Position numbers and translations under genes: made by a program. From Pseudomonas oryzihabitans (GTDB lineage: Bacteria > Pseudomonadota > Gammaproteobacteria > Pseudomonadales > Pseudomonadaceae), in NCBI RefSeq assembly GCF_006384975.1, contig NZ_CP021645.1, positions 1,888,001-1,952,000 on the forward strand: 64,000 nt of DNA, read 5' to 3'. Shown here piece after piece: positions 41,509-50,540 of this stretch. A model generated the notes under the pieces. The model had not been told where the DNA came from. It did not search any database and worked only from the letters and a program-made list of their open reading frames with translations. Numbering within the stretch: position 1 is the first letter of the stretch; each line of letters begins with the position of its first letter.

Positions 41509-42371
41509 GTACCCTGCTGCGCGGCACCGGTCGCGCCTATCTGCTCAGCGCCCCGGCGCTGGTGCTGTTCGCCGTACTGCTGTTGTTACCCCTGGCACTC
41601 ACGGTGGTGCTGTCGTTCAACGTCTTCGACTACGAGACCGGGGTGAAGGCCGGCAGTTACACCCTGGCCCATTACCTGACCCTCCTGGGCGATCCCTATT
41701 TCTACGAGATCTTTCTACGCACCTTCTGGATCAGTGCCCTAGTCACCCTGCTCTGCGTGCTGATCGGGGTGCCGGAAGCCATCGTCCTCAGTCGCATGGG
41801 CGCACCCTGGCGCTCGATCTTCCTGATCCTGGTGCTTACGCCGCTGCTGATCTCGGTGGTGGTGCGCGCCTTTGGCTGGAGTCTGCTGCTGGGCGCCGAT
41901 GGGCTGGTCAACCAGGCCATCATGGCCCTGGGCGGGCGGCCGCTGAAGCTGCTCTACACCCCCTTCGCGGTGATCGTCGGCCTGGTCCACGTGATGCTGC
42001 CCTTCATGATCATCCCGGTGTGGACCTCGCTGCAGAAACTCGATCCCGCCGCCGAGCAGGCCGCGCTGTCCCTCGGCGCCAGTCACTGGACGGTACTGAG
42101 GCGCATCGTGCTGCCCCAGGTGATGCCCGGGGTGCTCTCCGGGACGCTGATCGTCTTCGGCCTGGCCGCCAGCTCCTTCGCCATCCCCGGCCTGCTCGGC
42201 GGACGCCGGCTGAAGATGGTCGCCACCCTGATCTACGACCAGTACCTGGCCGAACTCAACTGGCCGATGGGCGCCACCCTGGCGGTGGCCCTGCTGCTGC
42301 TCAACCTGCTGGTGATGCTGGGCTGGAATCGCCTGGTGGAACGCCGCTACCAACGCGCCCTGGGAGTCTGA
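41505..42371 (+). CDS. ABC transporter permease 1 (PotB-like)
   Basis: A 288-residue inner-membrane permease with six hydrophobic helices and the EAA loop EQAALSLGASHWTVLRRIVLPQ, cut here as AALSLGASHWTVLRRIVLP, which contacts the ATPase. The ATG at 41505 overlaps the ATPase stop. It pairs with the next permease. Confidence 0.92.
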   Translation: MSTLLRGTGRAYLLSAPALVLFAVLLLLPLALTVVLSFNVFDYETGVKAGSYTLAHYLTLLGDPYFYEIFLRTFWISALVTLLCVLIGVPEAIVLSRMGAPWRSIFLILVLTPLLISVVVRAFGWSLLLGADGLVNQAIMALGGRPLKLLYTPFAVIVGLVHVMLPFMIIPVWTSLQKLDPAAEQAALSLGASHWTVLRRIVLPQVMPGVLSGTLIVFGLAASSFAIPGLLGGRRLKMVATLIYDQYLAELNWPMGATLAVALLLLNLLVMLGWNRLVERRYQRALGV

Positions 42372-42375
42372 AGCC

Positions 42376-43170
42376 ATGACCCGCAACGGCCCGCTCGGGC
42401 TCGCCTTCCATACCCTGGTGATGGTCTTCATGCTGGCGCCGCTGGTGGTGGTCTGCCTGGTGGCCTTCACCCCGGAGAACACCCTCAGCCTGCCTACCTC
42501 TGGCTTCTCGCTACGCTGGTTCGCCGCCGTGTTCGAACGGGCGGACTTCCTCACCGCCTTCTACAACAGCCTGCAACTGGCGGCGCTCTCGGCCACCCTG
42601 GCGACGCTGATCGCGGTGCCGGCGGGGCTGGCCATCACCCGCTACCGCTTTCCCGGCCAGGGCCTGCTCAACGGCCTGTTCCTCTCGCCGATCATCATCC
42701 CGCACCTGGTGCTGGGCGTGGCCATGCTGCGGCTGTTCGCCCTGCTGGGGGTGAACGGCAGCTTCAGCTGGCTGGTGCTGGCCCACGTGGTGGTGATCAC
42801 CCCCTATGTGCTGCGCCTGGTGATCGCCGCCGCCATCGGCATCGACCGTAGCGCCGAGCAGGCCGCCGAGAGCCTGGGCGCCAGTCGCACCACGCTGTTC
42901 TGCCGCATCACCCTGCCGATGATCCTGCCCGGCGTCGCTGGCGGCTGGCTGCTGGCCTTCATCAACAGTTTCGACGAGGTGACCCTGTCGATCTTCGTCA
43001 CCTCCCCGGCGACCCAGACCCTGCCGGTGCGGATGTACGTCTACGCTACCGAATCCATCGACCCGATGATGGCGGCGGTGTCGGCCCTGGTGATCGCCCT
43101 CACCGCGGCCACCATGATCCTGCTCGACCGCATCTATGGCCTGGATCGCGTACTGGTGGGCAAACAATGA
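42376..43170 (+). CDS. ABC transporter permease 2 (PotC-like)
   Basis: A 264-residue permease with six helices and the EAA loop EQAAESLGASRTTLFCRITL. It starts 4 bases after permease 1 and overlaps the ferredoxin-like gene by four bases. The PotB/PotC-like pairing and sizes fit a heterodimeric importer channel. Confidence 0.92.
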   Translation: MTRNGPLGLAFHTLVMVFMLAPLVVVCLVAFTPENTLSLPTSGFSLRWFAAVFERADFLTAFYNSLQLAALSATLATLIAVPAGLAITRYRFPGQGLLNGLFLSPIIIPHLVLGVAMLRLFALLGVNGSFSWLVLAHVVVITPYVLRLVIAAAIGIDRSAEQAAESLGASRTTLFCRITLPMILPGVAGGWLLAFINSFDEVTLSIFVTSPATQTLPVRMYVYATESIDPMMAAVSALVIALTAATMILLDRIYGLDRVLVGKQ

Positions 43171-43478
43171 ACGACCGAGACCCCTCCATGGCACTGCTCA
43201 AGCGGGTGGCCGAACGCGACCGCCCGACCCTGGCCTTCACCCTCGACGGCCAGCCGGCCACGGGCTTGCAGGGCGATACCCTGCTCACCGCCATCCTCAC
43301 TCAGAGCGATCACCTGCGCGGCAGCGACTTCGGCGGCGAACCCCGCGCCGGTTTCTGCCTGATGGGCGCCTGCCAGGATTGCTGGGTGCGCCTGGCCGAC
43401 GGCCGCCGGGTGCGCGCCTGCGCCACCTTTCTCGAAGCGGGCCAGCAGGTCAGCCGCGATCCGGGGCGGTCGCTGTGA
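43167..43478 (+). CDS. (2Fe-2S)-binding subunit of amine/opine dehydrogenase (HcnA-like)
   Basis: A 103-residue ferredoxin-like protein (Fer2_4). The Cys pattern is FCLMGACQDCWVRL plus RACAT later, suited to one [2Fe-2S] cluster. Small subunits of this kind accompany two FAD proteins in opine oxidases, hydroxyproline dehydrogenases and HcnABC. It overlaps permease 2 (ATGA) and the next gene (GTGA), so the operon is tightly coupled. Confidence 0.87.
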   Translation: MNDRDPSMALLKRVAERDRPTLAFTLDGQPATGLQGDTLLTAILTQSDHLRGSDFGGEPRAGFCLMGACQDCWVRLADGRRVRACATFLEAGQQVSRDPGRSL

Positions 43479-44836
43479 GCGCCGTCGTGGTGGTGGGCGC
43501 CGGACCGGCGGGCATTCGCGCGGCCCAGACCCTGGTCGCCCATGGCCTTGCGCCGGTGCTGCTCGACGAAAGCGCGCGCGGCGGCGGCCAGATCTATCGC
43601 CAGCAACCGGGCAATTTCCGGCGGCCGATCAAGGCGCTGTACGGCTTCGAAGCGGGCAAGGCCCAGGCGCTGCACGGCGCGCTGGAGCAAATGCAAACGG
43701 CGCTGGACTATCGGCCCGACACCCTGGTGTGGAATGCCGAGCAGAGTGCCCTGGATACCCTGAGCCAAGGCCGCTATGTCCACCGCCTGGCCTTTGACCA
43801 GGTAATCGTCGCCACCGGCGCCACCGACCGCGTCCTGCCAGTGCCCGGTTGGACCCTGCCGGGCGTCTACAGCCTCGGCGCGGCCCAGGTGGCGCTCAAA
43901 TTCCAAAGCTGCGCCATCGGCAGCCGCCCGGTGCTGGCCGGTACGGGGCCGCTGCTCTATCTGGTCGCCTATCAATACGCCAAGGCCGGGGCCAAGCCAC
44001 TGGCGGTGCTGGACAGCGCGCCCTTCCGCGACCAGGCCGCCGCTACCCCGGCCCTGCTCGGCCAACCGGCCACCTTCGCCAAGGGCCTCTACTACCGCAG
44101 CTGGCTGGCGCTGCACGGCGTGCCCGTGCACCAGGGCGCCGAGCTCCTGGCGGTCGAAGGCGAACGCCGGGTGGCTGCCGTGCGCTGGCGCGCCGCCGAT
44201 GGCGAGGCGCACCGGCTGGAGTGCGACGCCCTGGGCTTCGGCCAGACGCTGCGCAGCGAGACCCAGCTGGCCGATCTGCTGGGTTGCGACTTCACCTGGA
44301 ATCCCCTCAACCGCGCCTGGTTGCCAGTCCGCGATGCCGGCGGGCGCAGCAGCCAGGCCGGGGTCTACCTGGCCGGCGACGGCGCCGGTATCCAGGGCGC
44401 CGATGCCGCCGAACTGGCGGGCGAACTGGCGGCCCTGAGTTTGCTGGCCGACCGTGGCGCAACCGTCGACGCGGCGCGAATCGAGGCGCTGCAAGCACGC
44501 CTGGCGCGCTTCGAGGTCTTTCGCCAGGGCCTGGAGCGGGCCTTTCCCTTTCCCGCGGACTGGGCGGCCAAGGCGCCGGACGAAGTCACGGTCTGTCGCT
44601 GCGAACAGGTCAGCGCCGGCGAGATCCGCGCCGCCGTGGCCCAGGGTCATTGGGAGATCAACAGGGTCAAGGCCACCTGCCGGGTCGGCATGGGCCGCTG
44701 CCAGGGGCGCATCTGCGGCGCCGCGGCGGCCGAATTGATCGCCTGCGCCAGTGGTCGCCCCCTGGACCAGATCGGCCGATTGCGCGCCCAGGCGCCGATC
44801 AAGCCACTGCCCTTTGGCGTGGAGCTGGCGCCATGA
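43475..44836 (+). CDS. FAD/NAD(P)-binding subunit of amine/opine dehydrogenase (HcnB/OoxA-like)
   Basis: A 453-residue flavoprotein with an N-terminal dinucleotide motif VVGAGPAGIRAAQT, the GGGQIYRQ segment, VIVATGATDR, and a second dinucleotide region near residue 150. The C-terminus carries a BFD-like [2Fe-2S] domain (VCRCEQVSAGEIRAAV, CRVGMGRCQGRICG). This matches the larger subunit of opine oxidase/HcnB type enzymes. The start is GTG 43475, overlapping the previous stop. An in-frame open stretch 5' is inside the neighbour. Confidence 0.9.
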   Translation: MSAVVVVGAGPAGIRAAQTLVAHGLAPVLLDESARGGGQIYRQQPGNFRRPIKALYGFEAGKAQALHGALEQMQTALDYRPDTLVWNAEQSALDTLSQGRYVHRLAFDQVIVATGATDRVLPVPGWTLPGVYSLGAAQVALKFQSCAIGSRPVLAGTGPLLYLVAYQYAKAGAKPLAVLDSAPFRDQAAATPALLGQPATFAKGLYYRSWLALHGVPVHQGAELLAVEGERRVAAVRWRAADGEAHRLECDALGFGQTLRSETQLADLLGCDFTWNPLNRAWLPVRDAGGRSSQAGVYLAGDGAGIQGADAAELAGELAALSLLADRGATVDAARIEALQARLARFEVFRQGLERAFPFPADWAAKAPDEVTVCRCEQVSAGEIRAAVAQGHWEINRVKATCRVGMGRCQGRICGAAAAELIACASGRPLDQIGRLRAQAPIKPLPFGVELAP

Positions 44837-45969
44837 GCCGGCTGGACGTGGACGTGCTGATCATCGGTGGTGGCATCGTCGGCAGCAGCGCGGCGCTGTT
44901 CCTGGCCCAGGGTGGCCAGCGCGTCGCCTTGCTGGAACGCAACTTCTGTGGCGCCCAGGCCAGCGGCGTCAACTATGGCGGGGTACGCCGCCAGGGACGA
45001 CCACTGGTGCAGCTGCCGCTGTCCAGCCGCGCGCACCAGATCTGGGGCGGCCTGCAAAATTTGCTGGGTACCGACGGTGAATACCTGAGATCCGGCCACC
45101 TCAAGCTGGCGCGCAGTGAGTCCGACTTCGCCGCCCTGCAGGCCTATGAGCGGTCCAGCCAGGGCTTCGGGTTGGACTTGCAGTTGCTCGACCGGAGCGA
45201 ATTGCGCCGGCGCTTTCCCTGGGTCGGCGACGTCGCCGTGGGCGCCTCCTTCTGCCCGGAGGACGGCCACGCCAATCCACGGTTGGTCTCGCCGGCTTTC
45301 GCCCAGGCAGCCGCCCGTGCCGGTGCCCAGGTCTTCGAGCGCACCGCCGTGACACAGGTCGAGCACGATGGCCAGCGCTTCCAGGTCCGCACCGACAGCG
45401 GCCTGACCTTGAGCGCCCCCTGGCTGCTCAATTGCGCGGGTGCCTGGGCCGCGGAGCTGGCCGCCCGCTTCGGCGAGCCGGTGCCCCTCACCGCGGCCCA
45501 TCCGGCCATGCTGGTGACCGAACCGCTGCCTCTCTTCATGACCGCCAGCACCGGCGTGGAAGGCGGCGGCATCTATGCCCGCCAAGTGGCGCGGGGCAAT
45601 TGCGTGCTGGGCGGCGGGCGCGGTTTCGCCCTCGACGCCGACCGCGCCCGCCCCGACCAGCTGGCCATCCTCGACATCCTGAGAAACGCCGCCGAACTCT
45701 ATCCAGCCCTCAGCGGTGCCCAGGCGATCCGTACCTGGAGCGGCGTCGAGGGCTATCTGCCGGATCACCAGCCGGTGCTCGGCCCCAGTCTCACCACCCC
45801 CGGCCTGCTGCACGGCTTCGGCTTTGCCGGCGCGGGCTTCCAGATCGGGCCGGCGGCTGGCGAAGCCCTGGCCGAGTGCATCCTGCAGGGCGCCCCCCGG
45901 CACAGCCTGCAGGCCTTTTCCATCGCCCGTTTCCCTTCCCAGCCCAGGAGTTCCCAATCATGCGCCTGA
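44833..45969 (+). CDS. FAD-dependent amino-acid oxidoreductase subunit (DAO family, HcnC/OoxB-like)
   Basis: A 378-residue DAO-family flavoprotein with the motif DVLIIGGGIVGSSAALFLAQ near the N-terminus, SGVNYGGVRRQGR in the active-site region, and GFGFAGAGFQIGPAAG near the end. It would oxidise the C-N bond of the substrate, passing electrons to the other subunits. Its ATG overlaps the previous stop, and its end overlaps the start of the binding-protein gene by 10 bases. Confidence 0.9.
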   Translation: MSRLDVDVLIIGGGIVGSSAALFLAQGGQRVALLERNFCGAQASGVNYGGVRRQGRPLVQLPLSSRAHQIWGGLQNLLGTDGEYLRSGHLKLARSESDFAALQAYERSSQGFGLDLQLLDRSELRRRFPWVGDVAVGASFCPEDGHANPRLVSPAFAQAAARAGAQVFERTAVTQVEHDGQRFQVRTDSGLTLSAPWLLNCAGAWAAELAARFGEPVPLTAAHPAMLVTEPLPLFMTASTGVEGGGIYARQVARGNCVLGGGRGFALDADRARPDQLAILDILRNAAELYPALSGAQAIRTWSGVEGYLPDHQPVLGPSLTTPGLLHGFGFAGAGFQIGPAAGEALAECILQGAPRHSLQAFSIARFPSQPRSSQSCA

Positions 45970-46988
45970 CCCCTGCCCTGCTCGTGGCCCTCGCCGGCCT
46001 GCCCCTGGCCGCCCTGGCCGAACCGACGCTCTACCTCGGCATGAATGGCGGCACCATGGAGCGCCTCTATGCCGACAGCGTGCTGCCCGCCTTCGAGAAG
46101 GCGCACAACGTCAAGGTGGTGATCGTGCCCGGCACCTCGGCGGACATCCTCGCCAAGGTGCAGGCCAGCCCGCAGAAGCCGCCGATCCACGTAATGTTCC
46201 TCGACGACGGCATCATGTACCGCGCCATCGGCATGAATCTGTGCAGCCCGCTCAAGCCCAGCGCGGCCCTGGCGCAGATCCCCGACAAGGCCAAGATCAA
46301 GGACCAGGCGGCGGCCGTCAGCCTGGGCGTGACCGGTCTGGCCTACAACAGCCGGCTGTTCAAGGAGAACGGCTGGGCGCCGCCGACCTCCTGGGCGGAC
46401 CTGGCCGATCCGAAATACAAGGGCAAGGTGGTGTTCCAGTCGCTGTCCTCGTCCACCTTCGGGCTGCACGGCTTTTTGATGTTCAACCGCCTGCAAGGCG
46501 GCACCGAGCAAAATGTCGACCCCGGCTTCAAGGCCTGGCCCACCACCGTCGGTCCCAATGTGCTGGAGTACATCCCCAGCTCGGCCAAGCTCTCGGAGAT
46601 GGTGCAGACCGACGAGGCGGCGCTGTTCCCGCTGACGCCCACCCAGGTCACCGCGCTCAAGCTCAAGGGCATCCCGGTGGAATACGCGCCGCCCAAGGAA
46701 GGCGCCGTGGTCCTCAACGTCGCCGAATGCGTGACCGCCAACAACGACCAACCCGAGCTGGCCCAGCAACTGGCGGAGTACCTGCTGACCCCGGAGGCCC
46801 AGGCCCCGGCACTGGAACTCGGCGACCAGATCCCGTCCAACCCCAACACCCCCACCACCGACAAGACCCGCGGCCAGGTGGACGCTATGCAGAACTACCT
46901 GAAGACCGCCGTGACCATCGACTGGGACGAGGTCAACAAGGTGCGGCCGCAGTGGAATGCGCGCTGGAATCGGCAGGTGGAGCGTTAG
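45960..46988 (+). CDS. ABC transporter substrate-binding protein
   Basis: A 342-residue periplasmic binding protein with a signal peptide (MRLTPALLVALAGLPLAALA, cleavage near AEP). The mature part shows the PotD-like layout: LYLGMNGGTMERLYADSVLP, MFLDDGIMYRAIG, VTGLAYNSRLF and SWADLADPKYKGKV. The ligand cannot be named; the linked dehydrogenase points to an amino acid, opine or similar amine. AGGAG lies upstream of the ATG. Confidence 0.9.
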   Translation: MRLTPALLVALAGLPLAALAEPTLYLGMNGGTMERLYADSVLPAFEKAHNVKVVIVPGTSADILAKVQASPQKPPIHVMFLDDGIMYRAIGMNLCSPLKPSAALAQIPDKAKIKDQAAAVSLGVTGLAYNSRLFKENGWAPPTSWADLADPKYKGKVVFQSLSSSTFGLHGFLMFNRLQGGTEQNVDPGFKAWPTTVGPNVLEYIPSSAKLSEMVQTDEAALFPLTPTQVTALKLKGIPVEYAPPKEGAVVLNVAECVTANNDQPELAQQLAEYLLTPEAQAPALELGDQIPSNPNTPTTDKTRGQVDAMQNYLKTAVTIDWDEVNKVRPQWNARWNRQVER

Positions 46989-47090
46989 TCGGTCGAATAG
47001 CGCAAATGCACCGGTAGAGGTCGACCCTGGACAACCTCACTCCCGGGCGAGCCCTCACCCTTGGCGGCTTCCATCATCAGGAGAGCCGCC

Positions 47091-47438
47091 ATGGCCAACC
47101 CGCCCATCACCGTTCTGCGCGATACCCAACCCATGCCCGTGGTCGATGCCTGCAAGTGGGAGCGCATCGAAGGTGACCCCCATACCGTCAACCTCAATGC
47201 CTACACCTCCGACGACGGCAGCAAGATCATGGGCACCTGGATCTGCACCCCCGGCAAGTGGCGCGTCGAGTACGTCAAGTGGGAGTACTGCCACTTCCAG
47301 GAGGGCTACTGCATCATCACCCCGGACGGCCAGGAGCCCATCCACCTGAAGGCCGGCGACATCTTCGTCGTCGAACCCGGCATGAAGGGCACCTGGGAAG
47401 TGGTCGAGACGGTGCGCAAGTACTTCGTCTTCGCCTGA
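47091..47438 (+). CDS. Cupin-domain protein (DUF861 type)
   Basis: A 115-residue single-cupin protein with the EutQ/DUF861 pattern: GTWICTPGKWRVEYVKWEYCHFQEGYCIITPDGQ, cut here as YCHFQEGYCIITPDG, then AGDIFVVEPGMKGTWEVVET. The His-x-Gln version of the cupin motif suggests a non-standard or lost metal site. Such cupins accompany amine and amino-acid catabolic genes; the role is unclear. GGAGAG precedes the ATG at 47091, about 100 bases after the binding protein. Confidence 0.85.
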   Translation: MANPPITVLRDTQPMPVVDACKWERIEGDPHTVNLNAYTSDDGSKIMGTWICTPGKWRVEYVKWEYCHFQEGYCIITPDGQEPIHLKAGDIFVVEPGMKGTWEVVETVRKYFVFA

Positions 47439-47487
47439 TCTGAAAGCGCTGCCTGCCGGCGCTCGCTGGTGCTCGCCAGCGGGCTGC

Positions 47488-48111
47488 TCAGGGCGTGGCA
47501 TCGCTCGCATAGCAGGCCCAGGCCGGGTGCGTGGCCAGGCGGTCGAGATAGGCCTCGATGGCCGGCGCCGCGATGCGCTCCATCGGGGTGCTGCGCCAGC
47601 GGTGCAGCGACAGGCCGAGGACGATGTCGGCCAGACTGAAGGTGGCGCCCGCCACATAGGGACCGTGCTGCGTCAGATGGGCTTCGAGCACCGCGACCCG
47701 GCCATTCCAGGCGGTGACGCCCTCCGCCAGCCGCTGCGGATCGGGTTCTGGCGGCTGCTGCTTGACCAACGCCAGGTAGGCGTAGCTCCAGGCCGGGTTG
47801 AGTTCGCTGGCCTGCCAGTCCAACCACTGATCGACCCGCGCCCTGGCCTGGGCCTCCTGCGGATACAGCGCCTCACCGCCATGGGCATTGGCCAGGTAGC
47901 GCAGGATGCTGTTGGACTCCCAGAGCACGAAATCGCCATCCAGCAGCACCGGGATCTGCCCGTTGGGGTTCCATTGCAGGTATTCGGCCGACTGCGCCGA
48001 GCGAAAACCAGCGCCCCAGTCCTCGCGCTCGTAGGCGAGGCCGAGTTCGTCACAGCACCAGAGCACCTTGCGCACGTTGATGGACGAAATCCGTCCGAGG
48101 ATCTTCAGCAT
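47488..48111 (-). CDS. Glutathione S-transferase family protein
   Basis: A 207-residue GST with an N-terminal thioredoxin-like domain (MLKILGRISSINVRKVLWCC, NGQIPVLLDGDFVLWESNSIL) and a C-terminal helical domain (FSLADIVLGLSLHRW). The Ser-Ser-Ile-Asn region near residue 8-11 holds the probable catalytic Ser. The substrate is unknown. Its start overlaps the DJ-1 gene by 7 bases, so the two are coupled. It converges on the cupin gene. Confidence 0.88.
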   Translation of the reverse strand: MLKILGRISSINVRKVLWCCDELGLAYEREDWGAGFRSAQSAEYLQWNPNGQIPVLLDGDFVLWESNSILRYLANAHGGEALYPQEAQARARVDQWLDWQASELNPAWSYAYLALVKQQPPEPDPQRLAEGVTAWNGRVAVLEAHLTQHGPYVAGATFSLADIVLGLSLHRWRSTPMERIAAPAIEAYLDRLATHPAWACYASDATP

Positions 48112-48737
48112 GGGGCAGTGACCTCCAGAGGTTGGTGGCTGAGATAGGGATCGATGTTGCCGAGTGCCCGAGCCACATAGTCTGACTTTTCCCCCACCGG
48201 CGCCACATAATGCAGGGCCTCGACTGCCGCGTCGCGTCCCACCAAGCGGGCGATGGCCCAGGCCGCCAGATAGCTGGAGGCCAGGCAACCGCCGGCCGTG
48301 GCCAGATTGCCACGGGCGAAGAAGGGTTGCTCCAGCACCTCGATGCCGGCCTCCTGTACCCAGGGCTTGGTGGTGAGGTCGGTGCAGCCGGGCACACCAT
48401 CCAGCAGGCCGAGCCGGGCCAGCAGCAGGGTGCCGGAACACTGGGCACCGATCAGCTGGCGAGCGGGATCGAGCACGGCGAGTTGCGCCATCAGCGCCTC
48501 GTCCTGGACGATCTCGCGGGTGCGGCGACCACTACCCACCAGCACGGCGGTGCACTCTGCCAGGTCCTCGAGGCCAGCCTGGCGTTCCAGGCGCACGCCG
48601 TTCATGGAGGTCACCCAGGGCGTGGGCGCCATCAGCGATACCCGCCAGTCCGGGCGCTTGATGCGGTTGAGAATGCCCAGGGCGATCAGCGAATCCAGCT
48701 CGTTGAAGCCGTCGAAAGTAAGAATGGCGAGGTGCAT
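48105..48737 (-). CDS. DJ-1/PfpI family protein
   Basis: A 210-residue protein with the DJ-1/PfpI fold: LAILTFDGFNELDSLIALGIL at the start, cut here as ILTFDGFNELDSLIALGI, VLVGSGRRTREI, and the nucleophile elbow IGAQCSGTLLLARLG with the probable catalytic Cys at about 100. Family members include glyoxalase III, isonitrile hydratase and amidotransferase-like regulators. No HTH is present. It is linked to the GST gene. Confidence 0.86.
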   Translation of the reverse strand: MHLAILTFDGFNELDSLIALGILNRIKRPDWRVSLMAPTPWVTSMNGVRLERQAGLEDLAECTAVLVGSGRRTREIVQDEALMAQLAVLDPARQLIGAQCSGTLLLARLGLLDGVPGCTDLTTKPWVQEAGIEVLEQPFFARGNLATAGGCLASSYLAAWAIARLVGRDAAVEALHYVAPVGEKSDYVARALGNIDPYLSHQPLEVTAPC

Positions 48738-48984
48738 GGGGCGCTGCTCGAGGTTGGGAGGTTTCCCCCATTCTCATACCCGTTGTCAAACCCGGCCAGA
48801 TACAGCACCCAGGCCAGCCAGCCATACAGTCCACGCCGCATCCGCCAACCGCTCTAGCCTGGGGCTCTAGTTTTACAATAATGGCATCTAGCCACTAAAG
48901 TATTGCCAGCCAGAGTCGATATGCTGCTTCAACTTCCCTACCCCGCCCTTTCGCCGACAGCGCGCGAGTAGTTCAGAGATTACG

Positions 48985-50001
48985 ATGAACGATGAAATTC
49001 GCTACGAGCGGCATGTCAGACGGATATTCCGGATTCCCCTCCTTGTACTCCAGCCTCTGATTCTGCTGATCTTTCCCCTGAGCCTGCTGAGTAACCCGCT
49101 TATCGGCAGTCCCTTCAAGCCCCGCTATTTCGCCGTGATGGTGCTGCTGCTGGCCGTGACGGCACTGCTTTGTCTGGCGCGCAGCGCGCGCATGATGAAT
49201 ATCGCCTTCACCGGCAATATCTGGGCGCTCGCCTTCGCCTTTCGCATAGAGATCAACGATGGTGGGGCGCTGGGCCACTACTGGAATCTCCCAATCGCCA
49301 TCCTGACGACCCTGGGTACCTGTGGCCTGACCTACAGGCTCAAGGACTACCTCATCACCCTCTCCGGGGCCTGGTTCATTCTCTTCGTCGGTCAGGATTA
49401 CCTGGCTCCAGCCACCATGCCCAGGCAGTTGGTGTGGATGCTGATCGGTACGACGCTGGCCATCGGTATCGCCTACAACTACGTCAACAGCAACTGGATG
49501 CGGCGTACTTTCATCATGAAGGAGCGCTATCGCATTCTGGCGGAAACCGATGCCCTCACCGGGATCGCCAACCGGCGCAAGCTGTTGGAACAACTGGAAG
49601 CCGCTATCGGCAACAGCGGCGAACAACCCTGTCATTTCGTCATGCTCGATGTGGATGACTTCAAGAGCATCAATGATCGCCATGGGCATCAAGGGGGTGA
49701 CGAGGTGCTGGTCGCCCTGGCCGACGAGATGAGCAATCTCGATCCGGCGCTCGTTGTTGGACGGCTCGGCGGCGAGGAGTTCGGCATCCTGGCGATAGGG
49801 CTGAGCGCCCCCCAGCTGAGCGAAATCCTGGACCGCTTGCGAGCCAAGCTGGCGCAACGCGAGCAGCAGTCCATCACCTTCAGCGCCGGTGCGATACAGC
49901 TACAGGTGAAGGACTCCTTGGGCGAGCTGTTGCGGCGTGCGGACGAAGCCCTCTATCTGGCCAAGCGCGAGGGCAAGGACAGGGTCATCTGGGCCCTGTG
50001 A
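48985..50001 (+). CDS. Membrane diguanylate cyclase (GGEEF)
   Basis: A 338-residue protein with about five or six membrane helices in residues 15-165 and a GGDEF domain from about 180: DALTGIANRRKL, VMLDVDDFKSINDRHGHQGGD and RLGGEEFGILA. It should make cyclic-di-GMP. It has no recognised sensor domain beyond the membrane part. The I-site is not evident. The 247 bases before it show no gene. Confidence 0.88.
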   Translation: MNDEIRYERHVRRIFRIPLLVLQPLILLIFPLSLLSNPLIGSPFKPRYFAVMVLLLAVTALLCLARSARMMNIAFTGNIWALAFAFRIEINDGGALGHYWNLPIAILTTLGTCGLTYRLKDYLITLSGAWFILFVGQDYLAPATMPRQLVWMLIGTTLAIGIAYNYVNSNWMRRTFIMKERYRILAETDALTGIANRRKLLEQLEAAIGNSGEQPCHFVMLDVDDFKSINDRHGHQGGDEVLVALADEMSNLDPALVVGRLGGEEFGILAIGLSAPQLSEILDRLRAKLAQREQQSITFSAGAIQLQVKDSLGELLRRADEALYLAKREGKDRVIWAL

Positions 50002-50006
50002 GGCCC

Positions 50007-50405
50007 CTACTCCAGCTTTTCCACCTTCACCGCGGTGGTGCCATCGTCGACCATGTCCACCCGCCGGGCCGCGGCGCGAGACAGGTCGATGATGCGACCG
50101 CGGATGTAGGGGCCGCGGTCGTTGATGCGCACGATGACGGCGCGATCGTTTTCCAGGTTGGTCACCTTGACCCGGGTACCGAGCGGCAGGGTCTTGTGGG
50201 CGGCGACCAGTTCGTTGTTGTTGAAGGTCTCGCCACTGGCGGTTTCCTTGCCATGAAACTTGCGCGAATAGAAGGAGGCCTTGCCACGTTGTTCGAAGCT
50301 GGCTTCCTTCTTGGCCGGCGCCGCGACGATCTTGGCGTCCTTATCCTGGCAGGCGGTGCAGGCGAGCACCAGCAGCAAGACGAGAGCTCTGGGACGGATG
50401 AACAC
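50007..50405 (-). CDS. Short RlpA-like lipoprotein (DPBB domain)
   Basis: A 132-residue RlpA-like protein. The signal ([19 protein letters not shown]) ends at a likely lipobox Cys. The double-psi beta-barrel contains [33 protein letters not shown] with the catalytic His, and VRINDRGPY with the Asp. In Pseudomonas RlpA is a lytic transglycosylase for peptide-free glycan; this copy is much shorter and lacks the SPOR domain that targets septa, so it may act elsewhere. Confidence 0.87.
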   Translation of the reverse strand: MFIRPRALVLLLVLACTACQDKDAKIVAAPAKKEASFEQRGKASFYSRKFHGKETASGETFNNNELVAAHKTLPLGTRVKVTNLENDRAVIVRINDRGPYIRGRIIDLSRAAARRVDMVDDGTTAVKVEKLE

Positions 50406-50540
50406 GTTTCACCTTCCTGTTTTTTTCGTTCTGTGGAAAGCGCTGCACGAGGGGTCATTCAGCTAGCTCTGAACCACCCCGAGCCCTGAGGTTCTCGCCA
50501 GATGGCGATAGGCCGCCCTATCTGTGACGAGCCCCGCAGG

